Notes under the pieces: model-generated
What the model saw: the letters and a program-made list of their open reading frames with translations, nothing else
Databases searched by the model: none
Told to the model about the DNA's origin: nothing
Assembly: GCF_900113835.1 (NCBI RefSeq)
Contig: NZ_FOQV01000002.1
Coordinates: 558,001-622,000 of the forward strand
Reading direction: 5' to 3'
DNA: 64,000 nt
Origin: Allobosea sp. OK403
Lineage (GTDB): Bacteria > Pseudomonadota > Alphaproteobacteria > Rhizobiales > Beijerinckiaceae
Translations under genes and position numbers: made by a program
Part shown: one piece after another, positions 43,797 through 52,291 of the stretch
How positions within the stretch are numbered: the first letter of the stretch is position 1
Layout of the letters: each line of letters starts with the position of its first letter

Positions 43797-45806
43797 ATGC
43801 GCTGGTCGGCTGCCCTCAGGATCGCCCTCGCCTCGCTCATTGCGGCAATGGCGACGATCGAACTCTCGGCGCAGCAGCCTCCCAATCGCCGGCCCGCGCT
43901 GACCGACATCCAGGACGTCGCGACCTTGCGGCAGATCGAAGCCGCGGGCTTTTCGCTCGGTGCGATCCTCGGACAGGCGCAGGCCTCCTCGACCGCCGAT
44001 CTCACGCACGCCAGCGCTGCCTTCCGCATCATCGCGAGCCATGTCCGCGACGACGTCTCGAGCCTGCGCGCCGAGATGGCCAACAATGGGCGCAAGCTGT
44101 TCGAAGTCACCGACGGCAATGTCGGCCGCATCATCGATCTCGGCTGGCTGAATTCGCCGATCGCGCAGTTCCGGCTGAGCGCCATCGTCAACCGGCTCGA
44201 CCGGCGCGATTTCGCCAGCCTGGGCGGCGAGACCGGCTGCGGCGAGGTTCGACTGATCTATCGCCTCGCCTACGCCTTCCAGGATATCAAGCTGAAGCGC
44301 CAGCTCGCCTCACGCCTGCCTTTCACGCTGAACGCCGTCTTCACGGCCGTGGCTTTACCCGGCGAGACCTGCAGCGATACAGCCGCGCTCTGGCTGTCCC
44401 AGCAGGCGAGCGCGGAGGCTGCCGTCGGCGCCAAGGCGATCATCGACGGCCCCCTCGCACGGGCACGGCTGAGCCTGAAGCAGGTCGAGATCAATGCGCA
44501 GATCGTGCGCTTTCCCTCCGGCATGGAAACGCAGTTCGGCGGACAAGCCGCCTATCTGCTGCGCGTCTTCGCCGCCGCGAGACAGGATGGCGCCCTGACG
44601 CTTTCGCCCAAGCCGCTGGAGAATACGCCCGACATTCCCCGCCTGAAGGCCGATGCCGCCCTGCGCAAGGACCTCGTCGACTATGTCCGCGACCATGTTC
44701 CGGCGATCGACCAGGGCGTCTACCTACTGCCGACGCGCTTTCTGACGACGAAGGCGATCTCGTACTCGACCTTCGGCAGTGCCCGCCTCGCCAACCACCC
44801 CTTCACCGAAATCCTGCCGGCCAACGCGCTGGCCGGCCTGGATCTGGGCGCGACGCGCCTGGTCCGCACGGCGCGCGGCGTCATCGAGCGCTTGGACAAC
44901 GGCACCTGCATGGGCTGCCATCAGGCCAATGCGACGGCCGGCTTCCATATGTTCGGGCTCGACGATGCGACCACGTCGCCATTGAACCGGATCAAGACCG
45001 GCGTCTCCCCGCATTTCCACGCCGAGACCATCCGCCGCGCCGCCTATATCGAGGCGATGGCGGCAGGCCGCGAACCCGACCGCTATCGCCCGCTCTCCTT
45101 CGCGCCGCCCGCCAGCTGGCAGCCCGGCACGCCGTTCAGCTATCGCACTGCCGGACTGACGATGCCGTGCCTCACCGATGCGGCCCGCCCGAGTTTTGGC
45201 GAGAACTGGACCTGCGGCAGCGGCTCGACCTGCAAGGCGATCATCGCCAACCCTTCCGTCGGCACCGAGCTCGGGCAATGCCTGAAACTGGAAGAGGCCC
45301 GCAATTTTTCAGGCCAGCCCTGCCTCTCCGGCGCAATCACGACGGTCACCGGCAGGCCCTATCTCGACACCTACAAGCTGACCGGACAGTTCGGTGCCTT
45401 CGCCAAGAGCTTCTCACAAGACAGCTTCAATTGCCGGCCGGCCAAGATCGGCGTACCCGGCGGCATGGCCTATCGCCAATGCAACGCCGCCGACAAGAAT
45501 TTCACAGGCTTTGCCGGCGGCAATGCGCCCGACGAGATTTGCGGCCTCGCCGGCGGCAAGGCCTTCGACGATTGCGTCGCAACCAATAATTTCGACGCCT
45601 GCCTCGCCAAATCCGTCACGCGCGGCAATCGCGGCACCTGCAGCGCCACGCGCTTCTGCCGTGAGGATTACATGTGCCAGGCGATGCCCGACGACGTGCC
45701 CGGCGCGGCCGATCTGGTCAAGGATTACGGCTTCTGTTCGCCGACCTATTTCCTCTTCCAGATGCGCATCGACGGGCACCCGGACCCTCAGGGGAAGCGG
45801 CTTTAG
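43797..45806 (+). CDS. Large secreted cysteine-rich protein with a CxxCH motif, function unknown
   Basis: 669 residues, not recognised as a known family. An N-terminal signal (MRWSAALRIALASLIAAMATIELSAQ) directs it out of the cytoplasm. Residues about 369-376 read TCMGCHQA, a c-type heme attachment motif (CxxCH), near the middle of the chain; a distal Met or His cannot be assigned. The C-terminal third has 14 cysteines (for example WTCGSGSTCKA, GTCSATRFCREDYMCQ), an even number that would allow several disulfides in the periplasm. Two further cysteines lie at TGCGEV and ETCSD. Codon use matches the surroundings. A frame on the same strand starting at 43766 is a shadow. It stands alone, convergent with the idnO gene five bases downstream. 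Confidence 0.75.
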   Translation: MRWSAALRIALASLIAAMATIELSAQQPPNRRPALTDIQDVATLRQIEAAGFSLGAILGQAQASSTADLTHASAAFRIIASHVRDDVSSLRAEMANNGRKLFEVTDGNVGRIIDLGWLNSPIAQFRLSAIVNRLDRRDFASLGGETGCGEVRLIYRLAYAFQDIKLKRQLASRLPFTLNAVFTAVALPGETCSDTAALWLSQQASAEAAVGAKAIIDGPLARARLSLKQVEINAQIVRFPSGMETQFGGQAAYLLRVFAAARQDGALTLSPKPLENTPDIPRLKADAALRKDLVDYVRDHVPAIDQGVYLLPTRFLTTKAISYSTFGSARLANHPFTEILPANALAGLDLGATRLVRTARGVIERLDNGTCMGCHQANATAGFHMFGLDDATTSPLNRIKTGVSPHFHAETIRRAAYIEAMAAGREPDRYRPLSFAPPASWQPGTPFSYRTAGLTMPCLTDAARPSFGENWTCGSGSTCKAIIANPSVGTELGQCLKLEEARNFSGQPCLSGAITTVTGRPYLDTYKLTGQFGAFAKSFSQDSFNCRPAKIGVPGGMAYRQCNAADKNFTGFAGGNAPDEICGLAGGKAFDDCVATNNFDACLAKSVTRGNRGTCSATRFCREDYMCQAMPDDVPGAADLVKDYGFCSPTYFLFQMRIDGHPDPQGKRL

Positions 45807-45812
45807 GCTCTT

Positions 45813-46580
45813 TCACACCACCGCCGTCAGCCCGCCATCGACCATCAAGAGATGGCCGTTGACATAGTCCGACGCCGCCGAGGACAGGAAGATCGCGGCG
45901 CCGACCAGCTCCTTCGTCTCGCCCCAGCGGCCAGCCGGCGTGCGGCTGCTGACCCAGGCCGAGAACGCCTCGTCGGCGATCAGCGCCTTGTTGATCTCAG
46001 TGGTGAAATAGCCCGGTCCGATCGCATTGGCCTGAATGTTGTGCTTGCCGAGCTCGGCGGCCAGACCCCGCGTCATCATCTTCACCGCGCCCTTGGAGGC
46101 GGTGTAGGGAATGATCGTGGCGCGGCCGAGCTCGCTCATCACCGAGCCGATGCTGATGACCTTGCCGCGCTTGCGCGGCACCATGCGCTTGGTCACGGCT
46201 TGCGTAACGTAAAACACCGAATGCAGGTTCGTCGCCATGACCTCGTGCCAGCCCTCGACCGGGAACTCGGTGAAGGGCGCGCGCTTCTGCATGCCGGCAT
46301 TGTTGATCAGGATGTCGATCGGCCCGATCTCGGCCTCGATCATTGCCACGCCGGCCTCGACAGCCACCTGATCCGTGACGTCGAAGGGGGCGACCGAGGC
46401 CTTGCGACCGGCCGCCGAGATCGTCTTCGCCGCCGCTTCCAGCTTGGCCTTGTCGCGGCCATTGAGCACGACATGTGCGCCGGCTTCCGACAAACCTTCG
46501 GCAAGCGCCAGTCCGATACCCTGGCCGGAGCCGGTGATCAGGGCGATCTTGCCCGCGAGGCTGAACAGCGAAAGCGACAT
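45813..46580 (-). CDS. idnO: Gluconate 5-dehydrogenase-type SDR (IdnO)
   Basis: 255 residues, classical SDR. ALITGSGQGIGLALAEGL is the cofactor motif (about residues 13-30), then LNGRDKAKLEAAAKTI, NNAGMQKRAPFTEFP, ISIGSVMSELGRATIIPYTASKGAVKMMTRGLAAELGKHNIQANAIGPGYFTTEINKAL with Ser and Tyr-x3-Lys, and DYVNGHLLMVDGGLTAVV. The KRAPFTEFPVEGWHEVMATNLHSVFYVTQA and GPGYFTTEIN segments are typical of gluconate 5-dehydrogenase. It reduces 5-ketogluconate, the product of IdnD, whose gene is divergent at 46756. That pairing supports the function. Confidence 0.86.
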   Translation of the reverse strand: MSLSLFSLAGKIALITGSGQGIGLALAEGLSEAGAHVVLNGRDKAKLEAAAKTISAAGRKASVAPFDVTDQVAVEAGVAMIEAEIGPIDILINNAGMQKRAPFTEFPVEGWHEVMATNLHSVFYVTQAVTKRMVPRKRGKVISIGSVMSELGRATIIPYTASKGAVKMMTRGLAAELGKHNIQANAIGPGYFTTEINKALIADEAFSAWVSSRTPAGRWGETKELVGAAIFLSSAASDYVNGHLLMVDGGLTAVV

Positions 46581-46692
46581 CGGTGGATCTCCGGTTACGG
46601 CGCGTCTGACCTGCGCAGTTTGCGTTTGCCTGCGCGGGCCCGATTTCGGTAAGCATCTTTCAATCGATTAGACAATCGCAAGCTGGGCCGAG

Positions 46693-46743
46693 ATCGCCAA
46701 GTCTTACTCATCGCCAAGTCTCGCACATCCCCAAGCCTTGTAC
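46693..46743 (+). repeat. Three direct 17-bp tandem repeats upstream of idnD
   Basis: ATCGCCAAGTCTTACTC (46693-46709), ATCGCCAAGTCTCGCAC (46710-46726) and ATCCCCAAGCCTTGTAC (46727-46743). They end 12 bp before ATG 46756, overlapping only the GGGAGA ribosome binding site. An AATCGATT-containing dyad lies about 25 bp further up. The unit could be a regulator site array. Confidence 0.8.
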
Positions 46744-46755
46744 CGGGAGAACGCC

Positions 46756-47793
46756 ATGCGCGCCGTCGTCATCCATGCCGAGAAGGATTTGCGCGTCGAG
46801 GAGACGACCGCGCCGGAGCTCGGGCCGCTCGATGTCCGCGTCCGCATCGAGGCCGGCGGCATCTGCGGCTCTGACCTGCATTATTACCTGCATGGCGGCT
46901 TCGGCACGATCCGCGTCAAGGAGCCGATGATCCTGGGCCATGAGATCGCCGGCACGGTCGAGGCCATCGGCGGCGAGGTTTCGCGAGTCAAGCCCGGCGA
47001 CCGCGTCGCGGTCAATCCCAGCCGGGCCTGCGGACGCTGCCGTTATTGCCAGATGGGCCAGCAGCAGCACTGCACCGACATGCTGTTCTACGGCTCGGCG
47101 ATGCGCTTTCCCCATGTCCAGGGCGGTTTCCGCGACATCCTCGTCGTCGAGGAGCGCCAGGCCGTGAAGGTGGCGGCCGGCGTCAGCGCGGCCATGGCCG
47201 CCTTCGCCGAGCCGCTCTCGGTCTGCCTGCATGCCGCCAAGCGCGCCGGCCCGCTGCTCGGCAAGCGCGTGCTGGTGACGGGTTCGGGTCCGATTGGCGT
47301 GCTTGCCATGGTCGCAGCCAAGGCGGCGGGAGCCTCCGAGATCGTCGCAACCGATGTGGTCGAGGGGCCCTTGCCGACGGCGCTGAAGATGGGCGCGACC
47401 GCAGCGATCAACGTCATGGCCGAGCCGGAGCGGCTGAAGGCGGAATACGGTGCGCAGAAGGGCGCCTTCGACGTGATGTTCGAGGCCTCCGGCAATCAGC
47501 ACGCGCTGACGGGAGCCTTCGACGTGGTGCGCTCGGGCGGCACCATCGTGCAGATCGGCGTCGGTGGCAATTTCACCCTGCCGATGAACGTGCTCGTCGC
47601 CAAGGAGTTCGACCTGCGCGGCTCCTTCCGCTTCCATGAGGAGTTCGACTGGGCGGTGGCGATGATTGGCTCAGGCAGCATCGACCTTTCGCCGCTGCTG
47701 ACGGCCTCGATCCCGGTCGAGCGCGCGATCGAGGCTTTCGATCTCGCCGCCGACAAGTCGAAGGCGATGAAGGTGCAGCTCGCCTTCGGCTGA
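46756..47793 (+). CDS. idnD: L-idonate 5-dehydrogenase (zinc medium-chain dehydrogenase)
   Basis: 345 residues from ATG 46756 with GGGAGAACG upstream. Oxidises L-idonate to 5-ketogluconate with NAD(P). Catalytic zinc residues: GGICGSDLHYY and GHEIAGTVEAIG; structural zinc: SRACGRCRYCQMGQQQHC. The domain GSGPIGVLAMVAAKAAGASEIVATDVVEG binds the cofactor. The GSDLHYYLHGGFG and MLFYGSAMRFPHVQGGF segments are the L-idonate-specific features. Divergent from idnO, the enzyme of the next step. Its stop codon and that of the following minus-strand gene abut back to back as TGATCA. Confidence 0.9.
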   Translation: MRAVVIHAEKDLRVEETTAPELGPLDVRVRIEAGGICGSDLHYYLHGGFGTIRVKEPMILGHEIAGTVEAIGGEVSRVKPGDRVAVNPSRACGRCRYCQMGQQQHCTDMLFYGSAMRFPHVQGGFRDILVVEERQAVKVAAGVSAAMAAFAEPLSVCLHAAKRAGPLLGKRVLVTGSGPIGVLAMVAAKAAGASEIVATDVVEGPLPTALKMGATAAINVMAEPERLKAEYGAQKGAFDVMFEASGNQHALTGAFDVVRSGGTIVQIGVGGNFTLPMNVLVAKEFDLRGSFRFHEEFDWAVAMIGSGSIDLSPLLTASIPVERAIEAFDLAADKSKAMKVQLAFG

Positions 47794-49572
47794 TCAGCCA
47801 AGCCGCAGCGTGGGTTTTCCGGGCCACCCATGGCGGGTCGCATCGTAAATGGCGAAGGTGCCACGCCCGTTATGTTTTGCCGCGTAGAGGGCGGCATCGG
47901 CCTGCGCGGCCGCCGCCTGGAAACTCTGGCCGGAAGGGACGAGGCAGGCTCCGACGCTGACGGTCATCGCGATCTCGGTCCCGTCAGCCAAGCGCACCGG
48001 CTCCCGTGCAACGACGCTCACCAGCTTCGACGCGACGCTCGACAATGAGCCGAGATCGCATTCCGCGATGAGCAGGAAGAACTCGTCCCCGCCCCAGCGC
48101 GCGCAGATGTCGTAACTGCGCAGCACAGCCGATAGCCTCCCGACGATCTCGAGGATCGCCTTGTCGCCTGCCTGATGTCCGTGCTCGTCGTTGATCGACT
48201 TGAACAGATCCAGATCGACCAGCGCGAGACCCGATTGCCGCCCGGCCCGGCCTGCTCGATTCTGTTCGCGTGCGAACGCATCCTCGAAGCCACGTCGGTT
48301 GAGCACGCCCGTCAGGGGGTCGGCATGGGCCAGCCGCTCCAATGTCTCGGTGCGCTCACGCACCGTCGCCTCGAGGCGGTCGGTATTATCAGCCACGGCC
48401 CGCGCCATCTCGTCGAGCGCGCGCGACAGGCGCCCGATCTCGTCTTGCGCAGTGTCGGCCGCCAGCGCCTTGAAAGCCCCGCCCCTGACGTTGTTGACCG
48501 AGGTCTCGACCCGGGCCAGCCGGTCGAGCACGCTGCGCTTGAACAGATAGGTCATCAACGCCGCCGCCGCGAGCAGGATCACGGCCAGCAACACCGCGAT
48601 CGGCGCGAAGAGGCGTCGGTCGATGATCGCATCGACATCCATCAGCGTGATGTTGAACCAGCCGAGACGATCGAGATAGCCAACGCCAACCAGCGTCTTG
48701 TGCCCGCCCACACGCATGAAACGCGACTGTACCAGCGCGTCCCCGTGTGAAACCTGCGCCATCATCAGCGACAGCGCGGCGCGGTCCTCCTCGTCATCCA
48801 GCAGCAGGAACACCGTCTTCTTGGCCTTGAGGTCCTTGGTCAGGCTGTGGAAGTCGACAAGGCGCGGGTCGCGATGCGCCTGCACCGCGCCGTTGCGGTC
48901 GACGAACATGCTCTGCACGCCGGTCTGCGGGATATCGACGACCTCGCGGATGAACTGACTCAGGTCCACGCCGGTCCCGATGATGCCGAGCACATGCTCA
49001 CCCTGACGGATGACGCAGTTTATCCAGACCTTGGTGACTTGCAGATTGTCGTCATGGTCGACATTGAGATGACAGCCCGAGCCAAGCGCTGCCGTCTTGT
49101 AGTACCAGCCGTCACGCGGGTTCTCGCGCGAGAGCGTGTAGCGCTTGCGGTCGTTCTGATAGGCGTTGTCCTTGTCGTTGAAGTAATAATTCCCCGACCT
49201 GCCGATCACCATGAAATAGCTCTTGTCCTTGAAGGACAGCCTGTAATGCTCGAGCTCGGCAAGGCCGCGCTGCGCCTTGGCCGGATCGTCCTCGTCCTGC
49301 GCCCATTCAAGAATTGCTGGTGAACGCGCGACGGTTTCCGCCAGCGAGACCTCCCGCATCAGCGATTCCAGCCCGCGATAGCGATCGAACAGGATCTGCT
49401 TCTCGGCGAAAAGCGTGCCGAGCTTCACCACGGTGAGGTTGACGATCCAGGAAAGGGCGATCGCAGAGGGAACGGCGACGGCCAGCAGCGCCACCAAGGT
49501 CAGGACCAGGACCCGGCCCTTCAAGCTCGACAGGAAGAAGAGGCGGACACGATTGGCGTGCATCGTGAGCAT
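47794..49572 (-). CDS. Membrane diguanylate cyclase with sensor domain (GGDEF)
   Basis: 592 residues from ATG 49572, preceded by CGGAGACC; ATG 49563 is also possible. A first membrane helix (GRVLVLTLVALLAVAVPSAIALSWIV) leads to a periplasmic Cache-like sensor (SYFMVIGRSGNYYFNDKDNAYQ ... IIGTGVDLSQFIREVVDIPQTGVQSMFVDRNG), a second helix (FAPIAVLLAVILLAAAALMTYLF), a HAMP-type segment and a GGDEF domain. The active motif is RWGGDEFFLL, with HADPLTGVLNRRGFEDAF before it, so cyclic-di-GMP synthesis is expected. An RxxD inhibitory site is not obvious. No EAL domain. Role: converts an extracellular small-molecule signal into cyclic di-GMP. Confidence 0.93.
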   Translation of the reverse strand: MLTMHANRVRLFFLSSLKGRVLVLTLVALLAVAVPSAIALSWIVNLTVVKLGTLFAEKQILFDRYRGLESLMREVSLAETVARSPAILEWAQDEDDPAKAQRGLAELEHYRLSFKDKSYFMVIGRSGNYYFNDKDNAYQNDRKRYTLSRENPRDGWYYKTAALGSGCHLNVDHDDNLQVTKVWINCVIRQGEHVLGIIGTGVDLSQFIREVVDIPQTGVQSMFVDRNGAVQAHRDPRLVDFHSLTKDLKAKKTVFLLLDDEEDRAALSLMMAQVSHGDALVQSRFMRVGGHKTLVGVGYLDRLGWFNITLMDVDAIIDRRLFAPIAVLLAVILLAAAALMTYLFKRSVLDRLARVETSVNNVRGGAFKALAADTAQDEIGRLSRALDEMARAVADNTDRLEATVRERTETLERLAHADPLTGVLNRRGFEDAFAREQNRAGRAGRQSGLALVDLDLFKSINDEHGHQAGDKAILEIVGRLSAVLRSYDICARWGGDEFFLLIAECDLGSLSSVASKLVSVVAREPVRLADGTEIAMTVSVGACLVPSGQSFQAAAAQADAALYAAKHNGRGTFAIYDATRHGWPGKPTLRLG

Positions 49573-49684
49573 GGTCTCCGGCTTGCTCCCTGCCGGAGAA
49601 GCAAGACAACAGACCAAGCTGATTCGGCAATAATTCCGCCCGTCATACCGGCATGACGTAAAGGCGCGACCGGTATCCGTCAGA

Positions 49685-49737
49685 GCCGGATGATTTGAGA
49701 TGGATCGCGGGGTGATCCCATCTCGCGTCCTGCTCTA
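49685..49737. repeat. Repeat-like element at the fhs stop codon
   Basis: AGAGCCGGATGATTTGAG, a stem GAGATGG-ATC / GATCCCATCTC (49697-49724, one bulge) and TCCTGCTCTAG. The outer ends match family B, the middle does not. CTAG provides the fhs TAG stop on the minus strand. Confidence 0.6.
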
Positions 49738-51408
49738 GAATAGCCCCTCGATCTGTCCGTTCGCGTCGATATGGATGCGCTCGGCCGCAGGCTCACGCGG
49801 CAGGCCGGGCATGGTCATGATGTCTCCGCAGATCGCGACGACGAAGCCTGCACCGGCCGAGAGCCTGAGCTCGCGCACCGGTACCATATGGCCGGAGGGC
49901 GCGCCGCGCAGCGCCGGGTCGGCCGAGAAGGAATACTGCGTCTTCGCCACGCAGACGGGCAACGCCCCGTGCCCGGCGCCCTCCAGCTCGGCAAAGCGCG
50001 CGCGCACCTTGGCGTCGGCGACAAGCCCGGCGGCGCCATAGATCTCGCGCGCGATCGTCTCGAGCTTGTCCCAGAGCGGCATGACATCGGGATAGAGCGG
50101 CGCGAAATCGGCCTCTCCGCCTTCCGCCAGCGCCACGACCTTGTTCGCCAGCTCCTCGGTGCCGGCTCCGCCTTCCGCCCAGTGGCGGCAGATCACCGCC
50201 TCGACGCCGAGATGGTTGCGGCAGAAGCTGCGGATCAGATCATGCTCGGCCGCCGCGTCGCTGGTAAAGTTATTGATCGCCACGATCGGCGGCACGCCGA
50301 ATTTGCGGATGTTCTCAACATGCCGCGCCAGATTGGCGAGCCCCGCCTCCAGCGCCGCGAGATCCTCCTTGGCCAGGCTGTCCTTGGCCAGGCCGCCATG
50401 CATCTTCAAGGCGCGCACGGTCGCCACCACGACGGCAGCGGCAGGCTTGAGGCCGGCCTTGCGGCATTTGATGTCGAAGAACTTCTCGGCCCCGAGATCG
50501 GCACCGAAGCCAGCTTCCGTCACGACATAATCGGCGAGCTTGAGGGCGGCCCGTGTTGCGATCACCGAATTGCAACCATGGGCGATATTGGCAAAGGGGC
50601 CGCCATGGACGAAGGCCGGCGTGCCCTCCAGCGTCTGCACGAGATTGGGCATCACAGCGTCCTTGAGCAGCACGCTCATCGCGCCTGTCGCCTTGAGCTC
50701 GGCCGCCGTGACCGGGCGCTTGTCGCGCGTGCGGCCAATGACGATCCGGCCAAGCCGTTCCTCCAGATCAGGCAGATCCTTCGCCAGGCAGAAGATCGCC
50801 ATCACCTCGGAGGCGACGGTGATGTCGAAACCATCTTCGCGTGGAAAGCCGTTGCTGGCCCCGCCGAGCGAGGAGACTGTCGAGCGCAAGGCCCGGTCGT
50901 TCATATCCATCACCCGCCGCCAGGCGATGTAGCGGGTGTCGAGCCCGAGCGCATTGCCCCAATAGACATGGTTGTCGATCATCGCCGCGAGCAGATTGTG
51001 CGCGCTGGTGATGGCGTGGAAATCGCCGGTGAAGTGCAGGTTGATCTGCTCCATCGGCACGACCTGGGCATAGCCGCCGCCAGCCGCGCCGCCCTTCACG
51101 CCGAAGCAGGGGCCCAGCGAAGGTTCACGCAGCGCGATCATGGTGTTCCGGCCGATGCGCGAAAGCCCGTCGCCGAGCCCCACCGTCGTCGTCGTCTTGC
51201 CCTCGCCTGCCGGTGTCGGGCTGATCGCCGTGACCAGGATCAGCTTGCCATCGGGCTTGCTCGCGAAATCGGGAATGGCTGACGTATCGACCTTGGCGAT
51301 GAACTTGCCGTAGGGGTTGAGGGCGTCCTGGGGAATGCCGGCTCTGTCGGCGATAGTTGCGATCGGCTTCAGCGTCGCCGCGCGCGCAATTTCGATATCG
51401 GTCGGCAT
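49735..51408 (-). CDS. fhs: Formate-tetrahydrofolate ligase
   Basis: 557 residues, complete. Ligates formate to tetrahydrofolate with ATP, making 10-formyl-THF. The diagnostic blocks are [25 protein letters not shown] (ATP loop), [75 protein letters not shown] and [22 protein letters not shown]. Cytoplasmic. It completes the formaldehyde-to-C1-folate route suggested by frmRA-fghA elsewhere in the window, though it is not in the same operon. Confidence 0.98.
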   Translation of the reverse strand: MPTDIEIARAATLKPIATIADRAGIPQDALNPYGKFIAKVDTSAIPDFASKPDGKLILVTAISPTPAGEGKTTTTVGLGDGLSRIGRNTMIALREPSLGPCFGVKGGAAGGGYAQVVPMEQINLHFTGDFHAITSAHNLLAAMIDNHVYWGNALGLDTRYIAWRRVMDMNDRALRSTVSSLGGASNGFPREDGFDITVASEVMAIFCLAKDLPDLEERLGRIVIGRTRDKRPVTAAELKATGAMSVLLKDAVMPNLVQTLEGTPAFVHGGPFANIAHGCNSVIATRAALKLADYVVTEAGFGADLGAEKFFDIKCRKAGLKPAAAVVVATVRALKMHGGLAKDSLAKEDLAALEAGLANLARHVENIRKFGVPPIVAINNFTSDAAAEHDLIRSFCRNHLGVEAVICRHWAEGGAGTEELANKVVALAEGGEADFAPLYPDVMPLWDKLETIAREIYGAAGLVADAKVRARFAELEGAGHGALPVCVAKTQYSFSADPALRGAPSGHMVPVRELRLSAGAGFVVAICGDIMTMPGLPREPAAERIHIDANGQIEGLF

Positions 51409-51619
51409 TCCATCCTCATGGGAGCGCGCCGGAGCCTGAAGCGGCGGGCGCGGAATCGTCGCTGCGACACTGCCGCGAAACCAGCCCCGCTGCCACTGCT
51501 TTCCTACAAATCAGGGGCGCCGTCGAGCGGAGCGGAGTTGAGAAAAACGCAGACAAGCACAGGCCGGCTTTCTGCCCTCTTGATGGGCTAGACGGCGAAC
51601 CGCAACCGGAGCCGACATC

Positions 51620-52207
51620 ATGATCAGCAGACGCGACCTCGTTGCAGCCAGCCTCTCCGCAGCCGGGTTCGCCGCTTTGGCCTTGCCGCGCCTGGCGGTG
51701 GCGCAGGAGGCTGAATTGCCGCTGACGCCCGCCTGCGGCGCTCCAGCCGCGGTGACGAAGCGGCAGACGGAGGGCCCCTATTTCGTCCCGTCATCACCCT
51801 TGAAGCGCGATTTGCGCGGGGACGGCCCCGGCGACATCCTGGCCTTGTCCGGCTTCGTCCTGACCCGGCAATGCCGCCCCATCGGCGGGGCGCTGGTCGA
51901 TCTCTGGCACGCCAATGGCAGTGGCGACTACGACAATTCCGGCTTCCGCTTTCGCGGTCACCAGTTCACCGACGAACAGGGCCGCTACCAGTTCATCACC
52001 CGCATCCCCGGACTCTATCCGGGCCGGACACGGCATTTTCACGTCAAGTTGCGGACCGGCACCGGCCCCGTGCTGACGACGCAGCTCTATTTCCCCGACG
52101 AACCGGGCAATGCCAGGGACGGCATCTACGACAAGTCGCTTCTGATGCAGATCCGTGCGGCCGAGGGCGGAAAGCTCGGCCGCTTCGATTTCGTGATCGC
52201 GGCCTGA
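51620..52207 (+). CDS. Tat-exported intradiol ring-cleavage dioxygenase-like protein
   Basis: 195 residues. The N-terminus MISRRDLVAASLSAAGFAALALPRLAVA is a twin-arginine signal. The remainder is a single intradiol dioxygenase domain: TEGPYFVPSSPLKRDLRGDGPGDILALSGFVL, QCRPIGGALVDLWHANGSGDYDN (Tyr ligand), RIPGLYPGRTRHFHVKLR (Tyr, two His ligands in RHFHVK), and TQLYFPDEPGN. These four residues bind Fe(III) in protocatechuate and catechol dioxygenases. Being secreted and without the usual ring-cleavage partner subunit or pca genes nearby, it is unlikely to be a pathway catabolic enzyme; an extracytoplasmic aromatic or quinone substrate is possible. Confidence 0.9.
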   Translation: MISRRDLVAASLSAAGFAALALPRLAVAQEAELPLTPACGAPAAVTKRQTEGPYFVPSSPLKRDLRGDGPGDILALSGFVLTRQCRPIGGALVDLWHANGSGDYDNSGFRFRGHQFTDEQGRYQFITRIPGLYPGRTRHFHVKLRTGTGPVLTTQLYFPDEPGNARDGIYDKSLLMQIRAAEGGKLGRFDFVIAA

Positions 52208-52222
52208 GGCGGAAGATCCGCC
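52208..52222 (+). terminator. Short hairpin after the dioxygenase
   Basis: GGCGGA-AGA-TCCGCC forms a 6-bp stem immediately after the TGA stop. No T-run follows, so termination here is doubtful. Confidence 0.35.
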
Positions 52223-52231
52223 GGGCCGCGG

Positions 52232-52291
52232 CTTGGCTCAGAAGGCGACTTTTCTCAGAAAACGACCTGGCTCAGAAAGCGAGCTGGCTCA
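52232..52291. repeat. 17-bp tandem repeat, about 3.5 copies
   Basis: CTTGGCTCAGAAGGCGA, CTTTTCTCAGAAAACGA, CCTGGCTCAGAAAGCGA and the partial GCTGGCTCA in an uninterrupted row. The last copy runs into the GST stop codon (TCA, 52289-52291). The period equals that of the repeat before idnD, but the sequence is unrelated. Confidence 0.8.

Noticed and set aside
43766..45589. A 607-codon frame overlapping the unknown secreted protein
   Set aside because: Arg- and Ala-rich composition; the competing frame at 43797 has a signal peptide and an ordered CxxCH/Cys pattern.
49771..51282. A 503-codon frame opposite fhs
   Set aside because: Antisense to the complete formate-THF ligase gene, with shadow composition.
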